From the NCBI GenBank assembly GCA_025093555.1, contig JAIWNF010000018.1, forward strand, positions 1-64,000: DNA of 64,000 bases, in the 5' to 3' direction. Positions 23,000-35,784 of this stretch are shown one piece after another. The position numbers and the translations under genes are program-made. This stretch comes from Circinella umbellata. Taxonomy: Eukaryota; Mucoromycota; Mucoromycetes; Mucorales; Lichtheimiaceae. The notes under the pieces were generated by a model, which did not search any database, had not been told where the DNA came from, and saw nothing but the letters and a program-made list of their open reading frames with translations. The stretch's first letter is position 1. The number at the start of each line of letters is the position of its first letter.

Positions 23000-23820
23000 A
23001 TTGAATTGCTAGACAAAGCCAACATAAGCACCTCGCGTCTTGCTTCTTGCTTTTGCATAAATAATATCCTTGAAATCAGGAGTGTTAAGAGTGTCGCGTC
23101 GTTTATCTTGAATATTTTCAGTTGTAGGTGATGGGATACAACATGAGTATGCTTTTGAGACTGTCATCAGACTGTTAAGAAATGATGTAATATGATATAC
23201 GTCCTCCACCGATCTTGGAATTGTTATTTTTCAAATTCAAACATGAGATATAGACCATCAGATACTAAGCTAATTCCATAAAAAATGATTGTGGGACCTA
23301 TCATAACCCCAGTGTACATAACAGCAACAAAAAAAAGAAAGAAAGACTGAGTTGTTAGAAACCAAGTGACGTTTTACGCATAGAATTAATTTACTTACCC
23401 ACTGCTTGGTATAACATTACGCCTTCCATCGAATCAGTATCAATAGCATCTTTTCCAAAAATACCAAGTCGTAACAAATATTTAGCTAACAAATAATTCT
23501 CATCAACGCTGTTGGCAGATTTAACTTCATCAAACACACGAGAAAAATAACACTTTGGTCCAACCATTTGCGAAAGGACACAATCAGGGCGACAAAACGT
23601 AGGTCTACCGAAAATACCAAGGTTATCCAACTTGGTGTTTGGCCTAACATTGATCAAAATTGATAAGTACGTACGTATGATCAAATCTATTGCTGTTTAT
23701 TTTGTCTATTGACAGTTTTTTATTTACCATCAATATCTTAGCTATCTCAATCATTTATTATTCATTATGTCTTTCATTATATTCTTGTTATCATATCACT
23801 ATCAACAGAACATTATAATT
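23000..23820 (-). pseudogene. C-terminal module of unrecognised dispersed gene, copy C
   Basis: Roughly 90% identical by eye to 17090-17890, in the same orientation. Minus-strand frames are 23684-23391 (VRPNTKLDNLGIFGRP, LLRLGIFGKDAIDT) and 23209-23009 (VEDVYHITSFLNSL ... RGAYVGFV stop). A one-base loss near 23240 (GAAAAATAAC versus GAAAGAATAAC in copies A and B) truncates the frame after LYLMFEFEK. In contrast, the TITF/FYG frame and the codon replacing the TAA are intact here. Each copy therefore has different lesions. Between 23395 and 23340 there may be an intron, with GTAAGT at the VG codon. Function unknown. Confidence 0.6.
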
Positions 23821-26030
23821 TTTTTTTTCATTCCTACATCATATCTCACGCATCACATATGCAAAATATAAAATTTCATCTTATAACTATATTACTAATT
23901 AATAGTAATAAATAAAACTGAGAATCCCAACAATTTAGTTATAACGCCTTTATTTAAATAGTTATCATCAAGAACGATAATGTGATGTCTCATAAACCTC
24001 TTTTAACCCCAATATTAATACAAATATTCAAACAGGTTGCTGTAGCTGGTATAGACTTTAACAACCGTTGACCCCACAAACGAATAAACAAAGACCACCG
24101 CCATGTCAAATCCAAGCCTGTATTGATACTAGACTAAGTTATTTCCTTGGTAATTAAAGGTCGAGCTTAAGGATAAAAATATAAGATGGTATTTTAACCT
24201 TTGTTTAGTTTTTGAATATTATTCTGATTTTTACCCTATTTACCAATACGTAATAATTTATCATAATAACAAGTAATCCATCCTGGTAGAATGAAATCCA
24301 TAGCAATAAAAAAAGTTTCATGTAGCGAAAAAAAACTAGGTTTTTGCAGGGAGAGTGTGTGTGAAATAAATCTGGCCTGCAACTTATCTCACTATGTTTT
24401 TTTTTTCAAAGCTCTGGAAAACTACTGATAGAAGTAAATATTAAAAAGAAAAATATCTCAAACGAAGAAGCTAAATTTCACCTAATAAATATAAAAAATT
24501 CAAATAATTCGTGTGTGTGTATACGTCAAAGAGGATATATGTAAATGTAAAGTAATAAAGTTTATTGTCAGTGAGATGGTACAGCAATAGCTACAACTAG
24601 GCGACCTCACTTTTCTAAATTCCATTATTTGCTTTTTGCTGCTAGTTTTCTTTTAGACTAAACATAGCCCTTACTTGATCGTGTCATGATAGGAAAAAAA
24701 TATTTTGTATAAAGTGGACTACGTATGTGACATAGTCCTTTTTTCAACATCTCGTTGTAATAATAAAAGTATATTTTTTATAAACTCTTTATTAATTACA
24801 AGCAATTATAGTATCAAATCAACTCTATCATCACAGTGTCTCTTGATACGTAGTATATACTTTTCAAGTATTGTCCATAACTACTCTCGAGCAAACAAAG
24901 ATTCCGCAGTTCAAAATAACTAAACAGTTGAATATCCATGAAATGTGGGCTAAACAAAAAAAAAAGAGTAACATAATTATATTATAACTTCACACACATA
25001 ATTCACAATTTCAACAAATAGATATTTGTGATTATTTCTAGAGTATTTTATTATTATAATATATAAACATTATGCTTTTTTTACGCGTCAATATGCTAAA
25101 AGTATAAAATATCAAATAAAGTTTAGCATATAAACTTGACCACACAAAAAAAAAATCATGCGGCCCCACGTTTTTGTTCAGATTAAAATCAAAAGTATGA
25201 TATCATAAATGTGTTGGTGGATGTCTATTTTATTTTTTGCTGTACAATTTTCAAGCTCACTTGTTCGAGTAACCTTGAGATCAACCGGTTTTAAACGGAT
25301 TTGTCAGCTTAACGGAAATGATTGGACTATTTTACATAATCAACGTACCATCATAGACTAAAACAATCAAAACATAATTGTAATATTAATAGTTTTTATG
25401 TGTAAGTAACTTTAGGTACGTAGTACGTATTATCATTTTTAAAAAAGTTAGATGTGGTTGGTTTTTTCTTTTGGTTCATCAATTGAAAATGATAAATAGA
25501 TACTACTAAAAAAATCAATAACACTACATATCATATGTGTTATGATTTTACACTTTTGTACAAAATGTTTTCTACCAACGAATTCCTGTTTTCCCCGAGC
25601 AAATTTGAGTGATTAATAATAATCAATAGTAACTACGTATTAAAATCTAAAGCTTTTTTCTCAGATTTCTTACGTAGTTTTACATTTACCAATTTCATAT
25701 AAAGAAACAACCTATAGTAACAATTCTGTACAACACCAACGCGCTTCGTAAATTTTAGATAGCATATAAGTGATAATGAGAAATATAATTTATATATGTA
25801 TTATGTATTATAATAACATAGAAGAAGAATAAATTATATAATACGTATCGTAATGATTATGCTGAACAAAAAAAAAGAAAGAAGAAAAGAAAAAAATGAT
25901 AGTGGTAATAATATACAAGGTGTCGTAGTAGTGACATACTATGTGATGTGTCCGTAATAAGATTAATATTGTATTAACAAAGAATTAAAGAGCTTTTTTT
26001 TGCCGCGAGCATTGTTTTTGGACACGAGGT
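23821..26030. other. Long AT-rich intergenic region
   Basis: About 2.2 kb of very AT-rich DNA with poly-A/T runs and no ORF longer than 72 codons (24705-24923, unremarkable). The end near 26030 is the 3' flank of the transporter gene. No RNA gene recognised. Confidence 0.45.
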
Positions 26031-28513
26031 TTAGATCTTGGAGAACAGAGATTTAGTCATTTTGAGCTTTAAAAAAATAAGAATAAAAGCACCAATGAGG
26101 AATGTAACACCAGTAAACATCTTGTAACTAAAGTATGGTTCACTATAAGCTACTACTGATGTCTCAATGGCGGATGCGATACTTGGCCCAAAACTATACA
26201 ATGGATAATAGTAATATCATATTAATATTGAATTATTTTCTTCTAATGAAAAATATGAAAAAATAAAAATAAAAATGCTTACACAGGGATCATGTTTGTT
26301 AACAATAAGACAGATAATCCTGTTGGGAACAAGTCGATACCAACAATAGTCGCTGTAATAGGTGACACTAAAAATGATAATAAAAGGAAGCTGAGTCAAT
26401 AATTTTGTTCTCGATATATTTATAGTTTAGCAATTTCATGTATAAAAGAAACAATAAAAAAATAGGTTTAGTATAATTATCAGGTGGTGTCAACTTACTT
26501 AAGGCAAAATATGAACTGCATACTAGACCAAAAACTGTAGCAAATGCCATCAATGTTCCATAAGTGTCGGCAAATGTCCAGATCAAGAAGGCAGCTAAAC
26601 TAGAAATGATATGACAAATAATCAAAGCATTCATTCGGCCTATTCTGTCGCTTATATACCTATAGCCAAAATAAATTCAGTATACGTATAGAGTATACCA
26701 ACTAGAAAAAAAAGTGATAATAAGAAATTGTAATCCTACCCCACAGCAATACGACCAATACAAGTACAACCAGCCATTACTGCCGTAAGGCTTGTACTAT
26801 CTGAAGGTGGATACCCCAAATGAGCAGCGTATGCTATTCGTATAAAATCATAGTAATTCTAATTAGACTTTGTTTCTAATATGATAAAGAACATTATCAT
26901 GTCCAATTCGAAAGGTAAAACTCACATGGCAAGAAAAAGAATGGTACAAAATAACCCATTACAGAAACCATAGTACTAATAACCCAGATTAAATAATTCA
27001 CGTCTTTGAGAATTGAAAAGTCAAAAGTCTCAGAAAGTTTTGTTGGCGAGGTAGAAGGATCTTCTTCACCATCTTCTGCTGTTTTAAGTTTCTTGGTCCG
27101 TGGGTATTTCTCTTTGACTAGTAAACAAGTGATCACATTTCCAGCCAAACAAACAAATCCGAGGATCCGATAGGTCCTATAATAGTGACAAGAAGCCATA
27201 TTCACAAGAATTACCATGTTAAAAAATTATACGTACGTGAATAGTATTTATATTTTCTTATCACCCTATTTTTTGTTACATATGTAGGCTTTATAAAAAG
27301 AGTTCAACGATGGGCCATCTATTCCATCTTCCAATACATTACCAAGCAGAGTCTAGTTTCTTGTTCATTTCTGTAACAAGAAAAGGTAATACAACCCCTC
27401 CAACACCGGCACCACTAGAAACTAAACTTAAACCTAATCCTCGTCGCTTATTAAACCATTGAGCTGGTACGGACATAGCAGCCTAGAATGTAAGAGTCAG
27501 ATTATAAGGCTTTTTTAGCATAAATATTATACAGATACCAATTTACACAAAAATACAAATGTACTTACAACATATAAAAGAGAAGCGCCTGCACCAAACA
27601 TTACACCTTGTGTTAAATATAAATGCCAAATCTGCAAATATCGAATGAAATCAAAGCTTTTAATTTAAAGGATGATCAATAAAAATAAAATAAAAACTCA
27701 AAGATATATGGTGATAATATATCTATTTTACAAACCTGGGTGGTAAAGCCAGCCAATTCTAAACCAAGTACACTGATTAATGAACCTAATATAAGGACAG
27801 GTCTAATACCAAACCGTGAAGATAACAATTGAAAGACGGGTGCCATAAGATCGACAAACAACTCCATAAAAGTACCAGCGAAACTCAATTGGAGTTGTGC
27901 ATTAGGGACGTTCTGAAAAACTTGTTCGTAGTGTGCTTGCATAACACCTAATATAAAATAAGTAAAAATGATTATAATTATGCTCATTTATTTCTTTGTT
28001 TTAAGTTTCATCAAATATTGTTAATATATATTTTCAAAAGAATATAAGATTACCCCTATAAATATCAAATTACGTTAAAAATTCATGCTATATTATATAC
28101 ATATATATAGTATACAAAAGTTTTAAGAATGAAATTGTTACTTACCATCCAAGTGCTGGACCAAAGGCTGTAAATTGTGCCATGAAGGCACCAATAAGAA
28201 CAAACCATCCATACCCACCGTCAGGGCCATTATCATAAGCATCGTTTTTACCCCACTTTGGTTTTTCATCTATTAATAGTTTATATAGTAAGCGAAAAAA
28301 CAAAATACTATTTTAGTGGAGACTGAAAAAAATTTTTTTTTGTGTGGAGATAGCAAGGTCGAAAAATTTCAGGCGGAAGCACTAACCGACGTCAGTCTCA
28401 GCAGCAGTTGTTACCGAAGATCCAAACGATTCAGGTGAATGAACAGTAGCAGGTCTATGTGTGCCTGTAGGTTGGTCAGGATCACCCTCTTTTGCTGTTG
28501 TTATAGCAGACAT
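26031..28513 (-). CDS. MFS transporter, monocarboxylate transporter (MCT/Mch) type
   Basis: Eleven exons: 28513-28387, 28269-28146, 28055-28054, 27947-27736, 27631-27569, 27482-27343, 27176-26926, 26833-26740, 26659-26499, 26367-26283 and 26193-26031. They join to 1422 nt (473 aa). The family signature DGGYGW opens TM1 after a polar N-terminal tail. RRGLGL follows TM4, a charged central loop (KEKYPRTKK ... EDPSTSPTKL) separates the halves, and GRIAVGYISDRIGR is the loop between TM8 and TM9; 12 membrane segments are expected. It is likely a plasma-membrane carrier for monocarboxylates or related solutes; the true substrate is unknown. The third exon is only 2 nt: without it the frame breaks at the TM1 end, and with it the DGGYGW-to-AHY spacing equals that of the family. 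No signal for regulation seen. Confidence 0.9.
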
Positions 28514-29990
28514 TTTTTATACTAATATACGTATATGTATATATTTGAAAAAGAAAAGAATATAAATGTATGTGTATGTGTATAATAGGAGAAATGTACA
28601 AATATGAAATGATAGCTGTGAAAGAAAAACGATAATTGTAATTTTGCTTTCAGCTTGAACCCTTTTAAATGTGTACAAACAGTTCCGCATTCATTGGTTC
28701 GTACTGTTCCTTCCCGTTATGGAGGTGATCCTTGGTCAGCGGCTGAGGTAATGATCTTGAGACAAAGAGAATGAAAAAGCGGGACCACAAGCTAGTATCC
28801 GGGCGTTATCGATATAAACCTTTACTCATATACAGTATATATTGAGACACAATGGCAATTGTACGTAAATCTTTACAAAAATAGAAAAAAAGATATTTGA
28901 GAAGATACTATCATCGCTTTCTTGGATATGATTCATTAAAATAAATTGTACATAATAAATTAAACAAACATACCGTTGTTGCTGTTTCTTTATCGTACAA
29001 ATATTATAGAACTGAAGAATTATCTATTATTCTAATAAAGACTTTCAGCAAACTATAATTTCATTTTGTAATATGTTACATAAAGAAAACCGGCACTTTT
29101 AACAAAAATATATTATTATTCAATCCTTTCTTCTGTCTCAAACAATTAGCTTTTTCAATTGATTTAAAAGAATTCGGAGACCTTTTTTATTCCTGCTAAC
29201 TGTTGAATTGTGTAACAACTTTTTATCAACCTTGATAATTTATTTTTTGCAGTGTTGTTTTATAGATGCCGACACCTGAATCAGAAACTTAATCGAAGTT
29301 TTTTATTTTTTATTTCTTTTCTACCTCACCAACCTTCCATATAGATATAAAACAAATTACTTTAAATTGATTTTTTTTAAACAGATACACTTTGAACTTC
29401 ATTGTAAAATGATCAAGTTACTATTTAAAGCGAATACCATTGGGAAATTGAGGGGAAAAAAAGTCAGTCTCAACATAGTAAAAAATCGGGGCCAAAGCGT
29501 TAGAAAATATTCTTCGGTATTTTCTTTACGCGATCTGAACACAATCTAGGATTGAGATCTAAGTTGGGTTGAACTGGTGCAACCATCCTATACAAAAAGG
29601 GGTATATTTCTTTTTAGCCTGTGATATGCTCAAAAAAATATATATATTTGGTAAGCCAAAAGTCAATTTACTTTTTGATGTTTAGTTTTAATTTAGGGCT
29701 GGATGTTTGTTAACTGACTTTTTATTAGCGTCAATTATTAAAAAATGTGTAGTTATCATTTACTAGAGAAAATCCATAGAACAATTACTATTTTCAAACG
29801 ATGCTCCTTCTGCTCCTGCACTTGGATCAACATATTCTTATCCGTGAATCATAATATAATTCGTTATTCAGCAACACAAATTTCAATTTATTACCAATCG
29901 AATATTTTTTCTTCTCTTTCTCTTTTCCAATAGCTCTGTCATAAATACAAATATACAAATAAATTTTTCTATATAAATAAAATATTAAAT
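28514..29990. other. Intergenic between MFS promoter and F-box gene 3' end
   Basis: About 1.5 kb. A block at 28660-28790 (GTTCCGCATTCATTGGTTCG, CCTTCCCGTTATGGAGG) is more complex than its surroundings and lies 150-280 bp upstream of the transporter ATG, so it may be its promoter. ORFs 29367-29549 and 29745-29933 have no recognisable features. Confidence 0.45.
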
Positions 29991-32078
29991 TTAATACCTT
30001 CCTTCTAGTATAATTCTAGCTTGCTTAATCATAAACTTTGTGACTAATGCACAGTCATATATCCATAGTGATTGGAGAGATAAACTTGTCGAGACCAAGT
30101 CAGCAATACTTTGATCCGTAATGTTTTTCAACCGAGCCAATTGCACGTCACATAAATGTTCCAACTTGCACAAGCCTTGGATCATCGTGTCCGTAACAGC
30201 TTCCATATTACAAAGCATGATTGTTTGCAGAGCACAATCTGGTTTAACCCTTTCGACGAATTGTTCCATACCATGAGCAGTGACACTGCTGCATCCATCT
30301 AATCGTATTTTTTCCAATGTCATCACATTCGCTAAATACGTCAACGCCTCATCTGTGATATTAGAAAACCCATCTGTCTCAAACACTTTCAATGTGGATC
30401 GTTCTCCTAATGCACCATGTTTCTCCAAAAATTGTACGAGACCCACATCATTGATTTCGCTCACAGAATTCATTTCAATACGTTGTAACCCGGATAATTC
30501 CGCCAATGCATCAAATATTTGGTTGCCAATATATTCAGAATAGTCGAATACGACGTCTTGTAGCTGTGGACATTGTCGGATGATGGTTGCTAGGGTGTGT
30601 TGCATGATTGGTCGTACTTGGCAACGTAATTTCCGTAACTCAGGTAACGAAAATGTTGTCAGTGGATGCCATAATTGGACAGGACCCACATCATCGTCCA
30701 TATTGAGAACAAGCTCCTCGAGTGTCTCACTGCTCTTCATAAGAAGAGGAGCTAAGTTAACAGCGCCAATGGCTTCGACGCGATGTATATTAAGTTTTCG
30801 TAATCCAGTAGTAGGTACCTTATCGTTATTGTTGCTATTATTGCTGTTGCTGGTATAGGTATCATCGTTCATAAGAGTGTATAAATTAAAAGATAGAGAT
30901 TGTAAATGTGTCAAATACTGGTCGATTATTCGGATGCTTGATGATTCACATGGATATACATATAAATTCTGGATGTTTGGACAACATCGTATAAGTGGTT
31001 CTAGCTGAGCAGTGCGAATAATGACACCCGTTTCAAGTTCTAGTGAAATGAGCTGTGTGGATATGGGTAAAGTAGATGGTCGGTTGATGAGAAGTTGACT
31101 CCCCTTGTATTTAAATGTAGATAGATTTGTACAAACAGACAAGACAGTATCTAAATATATAGGATCGTTTTGGATGGATATCAATATCAGATTTTTAAGT
31201 GTTCCACGTATTTGCTCCAATCCTTGAAATAATTCATTTGCACTTGTAATTCTGCTACCTTGTTTTTCAATTTATATAAATGAATTAATTTAAAAAAAAA
31301 GATAATTCACTTTAGTTTATCCATCCTTTTCAAAGAAAGAAATATGTAACTTACGTCGTAATGCAAGTGTTCGAAGATTTGTAAAATGTCCAAGTTTTAA
31401 TGATTTCAAAAATTCAAATGGAGTATGTTCGATAAACCCTCTCAATGACAATTCGCGCACTTGATCACTAACATGAGAGAGATTATGATAAACTCTTGCA
31501 TCATCGTAGTCACTATGATCGATAATCATTTTGCGCCAAATTGAAGAACATTGACGTATCCGAGAACGCCAGGCGTGTGAAACATTAACACATATAACAC
31601 GCATATAGGTGGGTAAATACGACATGATTTTTGGAAGTATATCAAATGGAAGAAGCGTGATGAGATCAATGCGTTTGTTTTGTTGATCCAGAAAGATTTG
31701 TCGCTGTATTGAAAGTTGTTGATACACTGTATCTTCATCACCTCCAGTTTGAGGTATTCTTTCTATACCTTTTTCTATAATTTCTATGGCAAGTTTTTGT
31801 TTGCCTTGCATAGCATATAATTCTGCCATACAAGTATATCCTTTGGGAGAAGTAGGTGCAAGTTCGACCATTCTGGATGCATCACGTATGCCTTGATCAT
31901 AAAGAGCACTTTTACCAAATGCTATGGCGCGTATATTGAGCGTGTCAACGGTCTTTTCTGTTATTTCATCGAGGGCAAGAGAGGATTGAATAATGGCATC
32001 TTGGTAAGCTGCGGTGCGAAGAAATTGGTTACTTTTATAAAATAGCTCTTGCCATTGATCGGGAACGTCATGCCGCAT
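29991..32078 (-). CDS. TPR/F-box/LRR protein, Dia2/Pof3-like architecture
   Basis: Two exons, 32078-31355 and 31258-29991, join to 1992 nt (663 aa). Residues about 10-110 form three TPR-like helical repeats (AAYQDAIIQSSLALDE, LYDQGIRDASRMVEL, QGKQKLAIEIIEKGIE). Residues about 138-184 are an F-box (LITLLPFDILPKIMSYLP ... WRKM). The rest is LRR of the cysteine-containing/F-box type (LRKLNIHRVEAIGAVNL, LEKIRLDGCSSVTAHGMEQF, ITDQSIADLVSTSLSLQSLW). The TPR, F-box, LRR order is that of budding yeast Dia2 and fission yeast Pof3, substrate receptors of SCF ubiquitin ligase linked to replisome and genome stability. Orthology is inferred from architecture, not proven. Confidence 0.85.
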
Positions 32079-32450
32079 TCTTTAATGCACGAAAATCAAA
32101 AAAAAAAAAAGATAAACACAGGGTGAGGGAAAGACGGGAAAAGAAAAGTGTACTTTGGATGAGTAATAGTAAGCTTACTTGTTATGTTGAAAAATAGAAG
32201 CATTCTAACCATTTTTAGTTTGAGTTTCTACTGGAAACTATTCCAAGTTTCTCAAATGTTTAATATGAGTTTTCTCTTGCTAAAACATACAAAAAAAGGC
32301 TAATCGGATAAAATTAATGATTTTGACTTTATTATTTGACATGAAAAAATATTATTATAATTTGTAAAAATAGCAAGGCATATATAAAAAGTAGTAGTAA
32401 TTATTATTAGTAAAGAGGTTATATTGTAGAAATTATGCTAATGGAATTTA

Positions 32451-32486
<36 letters not shown>

Positions 32487-32499
32487 TAAATTTATAATT
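32079..32499. other. Spacer with (TA)n(TG)n microsatellite at 32449-32486
   Basis: Contains the 5' flank of the F-box gene and the 3' flank of the membrane-protein gene. A compound (AT)n(GT)n tract ends 14 bp before the latter's stop-side region. Nothing else is recognised. Confidence 0.6.
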
Positions 32500-33414
32500 T
32501 TATACTATGATGGATGATGGTAACGTTGTTGATAATGGTTTTTCAGATACAATTGCTTTTTCTTCATCACTTGTTGATTGTACTTGGTTAGAACCCCAAT
32601 GGGAACCATCTCGTAATAAAGTTAATAGCACGACTATTAAAGGTGTTTGGATTTCAAAAAAATATATTGTAAATGACAATACCGGAAGAATTGAGGTCAT
32701 TATTAATGGTTCATAAGAGTGAATGACTGGACCAAGATAAGAAAGAATGATGGTGATAGAGTCCACTGAACTTTGAACTGGCTGTAATAAGGTGACAATA
32801 CAATAAATTAATGTTGCTGATGAAACGTTTTGTTGCTGATGACGATTATACCATTGCCAGCGTGCCAATGCAAATATAAACATAACGACATAAATAAGCA
32901 TGACGCCTTGTTGAAAAACTTGCATGTAAGAGAAATCGATTGAGTGCTGGTGGCCATGATGTTGTAGCAAACAAGTAATCAATGCAGAAATGGCAATTCC
33001 AATGATAGCTGGTTTGAAGGTAGTAATATGCATCTTGACCCATTCTTTCCCTTGTTCTTGCTCTTGGTCTTCATTATTACCTTTGTTGGTGCTGGTACTG
33101 TTGGATAATAGGAGGTTGAAAATAATTGCAATCCACGTAAAAGTAGCTTGAATTATCATCAGCAATTGTAATTCGATTGGTAGGGAATGGCTATAGGCGA
33201 AAGGATGTTCTTTATTAAAAAGAAAGTTTCGAGTGATAAATAATCCTTGTTCATGAAACAAAATTAAAGCATCGAAAACAAATGTGGATGCAATTGCAAC
33301 AATGAGTGGAGAAAACAAAAGTTCTTGTAGTCGAGTTAATCGTAGCTTGACTATGATTATCAATATTAAGAGTGCCCGTAAAACTAGGAATACGATATAA
33401 TGTAGGAAGAGCAT
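32500..33414 (-). CDS. Multi-pass membrane protein, organic-solute-transporter-alpha/7TM-like, uncharacterised
   Basis: A single-exon frame of 304 codons from ATG 33414. The frame is open to 33609, but the first 65 codons run through a poly-A/T stretch, and the ATG at 33414 directly starts a hydrophobic helix (LHYIVFLVLRALLILIIIV), so I prefer it. About seven hydrophobic segments are visible: residues about 3-21, 32-48, 79-98, 125-143, 159-178, 197-225 and 230-250. A charged linker (NNEDQEQEQGKEW) follows the third, and a polar Ser-rich C-terminus closes the protein. No canonical GPCR or transporter motif is certain; the resemblance to OST-alpha/TMEM184-type seven-helix proteins is only in layout. 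It is divergent in position from the neighbouring F-box gene but on the same strand. Confidence 0.65.
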   Translation of the reverse strand: MLFLHYIVFLVLRALLILIIIVKLRLTRLQELLFSPLIVAIASTFVFDALILFHEQGLFITRNFLFNKEHPFAYSHSLPIELQLLMIIQATFTWIAIIFNLLLSNSTSTNKGNNEDQEQEQGKEWVKMHITTFKPAIIGIAISALITCLLQHHGHQHSIDFSYMQVFQQGVMLIYVVMFIFALARWQWYNRHQQQNVSSATLIYCIVTLLQPVQSSVDSITIILSYLGPVIHSYEPLIMTSILPVLSFTIYFFEIQTPLIVVLLTLLRDGSHWGSNQVQSTSDEEKAIVSEKPLSTTLPSSIIV

Positions 33415-35784
33415 GGTTGTGTAATAATGATAAGGAGAAGGAATAAAAAGAAAAATGAAAAGGAGAAGTGAAATCCTCTGTTTAAAAAACAAAACAAAAA
33501 AAATTGATTTAAACTTTTTGAGTTGGGTTGCTATTATGGGCATTGTTACCCTGGTGCGCCACATGAACATGTGCGACGGAGCTCTTTTTGTACCTAATGT
33601 TGACGGCAATGTCCTTTATTCCATGTAAAAAAGGATGGAGACTAAAATCACTATATATATATCCTCATCATCCTTAAGTAGTTAGAACAATTATTGTAAG
33701 TCTTATAATGAACAAGGTTTTATTTTCTTGTTTTCTAATCAAATGTAGTTTGTGGGTGAGATATTGTCATCGTAAATAATAAAAAAAGAGAACCCAATTT
33801 TTTTTTCTGGCAAGACACCGTCCCAAAAACTATATTGCGAATACAGAAATTTATCAATATAAGAATGTATAGTACTTGCTCAGCAGCTCTTTAATAGCAT
33901 TGAGACTATAAAAACGTTTACAAAATTGATCATACATTAATAAATAATAATACTATCCAGAAAGAATCCTATCTTTTGTTTTATTTCTCACGAAAATATT
34001 TCTATTTGATGACACGATAGTGAAAGAAGTTTGATTATTACAATCATTCAAAAAATCTTAGTTATATAAATTCCAACTTTAATGATTTTCTTCGCCATTA
34101 TATTGATTCGAATAGAAAATCAATCGGGGAGGGGTTCTCTTACAATAATATAATAATTGCTATACAAAAATAGCATGCAGTTAAGAAACTTCAAGCGTGC
34201 ATTAAAAAAAATTGATAACGCAGAAAATTATTTTTAGCAGGAAAACATTTTTTTTAATAGACGGAGCTGAATGTTTTGTATCATCATCAAAGAAGTGTAC
34301 ACATTATCGGGTTTACCATGCTTCTCACAAACTCCAACACTAAGCATTATTCTATAGCACGTGTATTATCGGAGTCACTCCTGGCCGTCGGTTTTGTACT
34401 TCCAAAAACAACTAAATACATATTGTATTTACTGTGCTGGTCACAAATCATATGTAAATTTGAAGGGTTATTTTCGCCCGCCAGTCGTTTTTTCGTACTT
34501 AGTACTTGCATAAACTTCATGTCATTAATTCCATAATGTTAAACTTGGCAATGCAATCGACAATTAAAAATAACTTTCAGAATATATAATAGCAAATGTT
34601 CTTATTCACCCTTTACTCCCAAATGCACCCCCAAAAAAAAACTCATTAAAGTTATATATCTTTATTGTTTGATTGATTTCGATTAAAAAAACTACTACTT
34701 TACCTTTATTATTTATATCAACATTATATGCACAACAAACCCTAGAAAGTTTACCAAAATCAAAAGGCAAATAATGTATATTCGTTTGGATTTTAGGTAT
34801 AATCAATACTCTATAAAACATAATATAGATATTTGAGAGGAATAAGTTCATTGTTGTTAGTATGAAGCTACGTAATGCAGATATTTGAATTATCGTACAT
34901 CTTGTTCTTGAAAGCACTTCCATGGCTGGTCACCAGTATGTTTAGTGCCAAATAAAGGAACAGTCGATATTTGTTGGCTATGATACAAGGCATTTATAAG
35001 AAAAACTATCCTATTCTTTCAACATAATAAAGACATTACCAAGCATGATGCTTATCTTTTTTTTACACGTCCAAGAGCTTAAATTATATTTTGAATACCA
35101 ACAACCTGACCCACTAATAAAAAAATTATCAAAATAGGACTAAATCGACAATGTACGTAGCTTTAATTGAGTCAATAAAATAACTGTCATGCTGGTGTAA
35201 AACGCATAATAAATTTGAAAAAATAATACGTATACTTACACCAACTGTAGACTTTTCAATCTTGATAAAATATTAAATGACTCCTATAAAAAAATTTTTT
35301 TTTAGATAACGTTTATAATTTATAATATAGGATCTGACATAGGGTAAGAAGAAAAAGGGATAAAAGGAATATGCAATTATAACCAGAAAAAAAATGAGTT
35401 GGGAAAAAAGTGCTGCTGCAGTAAAATAAGGGAGGACTAAAATATATAAAATTGCGAGGTAGAGATCGAATGTAATATGCTTATTTGACAGTTCTTTGTA
35501 CATAACGTTTAGAGTAAGATGATAAATAGGATGTGTTGTTTAATAGATTATACGTAACACGAGTATTGAATATAACAACCTTTTCATTACTTTTCATTAA
35601 TATAATATATGTCATAAATGATCTTTTTTCAGAATAATGAAAAACCAGTTTATCCAATTACAGTTTTTTATATATTTCAAATATATCTTATATTTATCTT
35701 TTAAGTTGCTTTTTATATCAATGATTTTACCATTATTAAGGTCTGGAATTAGTTGATTAAGAGATAGTGCTTTGCTTGGACGAT
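33415..35784. other. Intergenic, about 2.4 kb
   Basis: Starts with the membrane-protein 5' flank, including a TATATATATATCC box near 33649-33663. The rest is AT-rich. ORFs 34276-34536, 34923-34606 and 35503-35273 have no recognisable motif. No RNA or repeat recognised. Confidence 0.4.

Noticed and set aside
27948..27982. Alternative acceptor at 27983/27982 for MFS exon 4
   Set aside because: In frame, but it adds an Ile-rich insert that breaks the conserved spacing of the DGGYGW...AHY region. The 2-nt micro-exon fits better, though RNA evidence should decide.
33415..33609. N-terminal extension of the multi-pass membrane protein
   Set aside because: Crosses a poly-A/T stretch. The ATG at 33414 begins directly with a membrane helix as expected.
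34606..34923. 105-codon minus ORF
   Set aside because: No recognisable features; composition as spacer.
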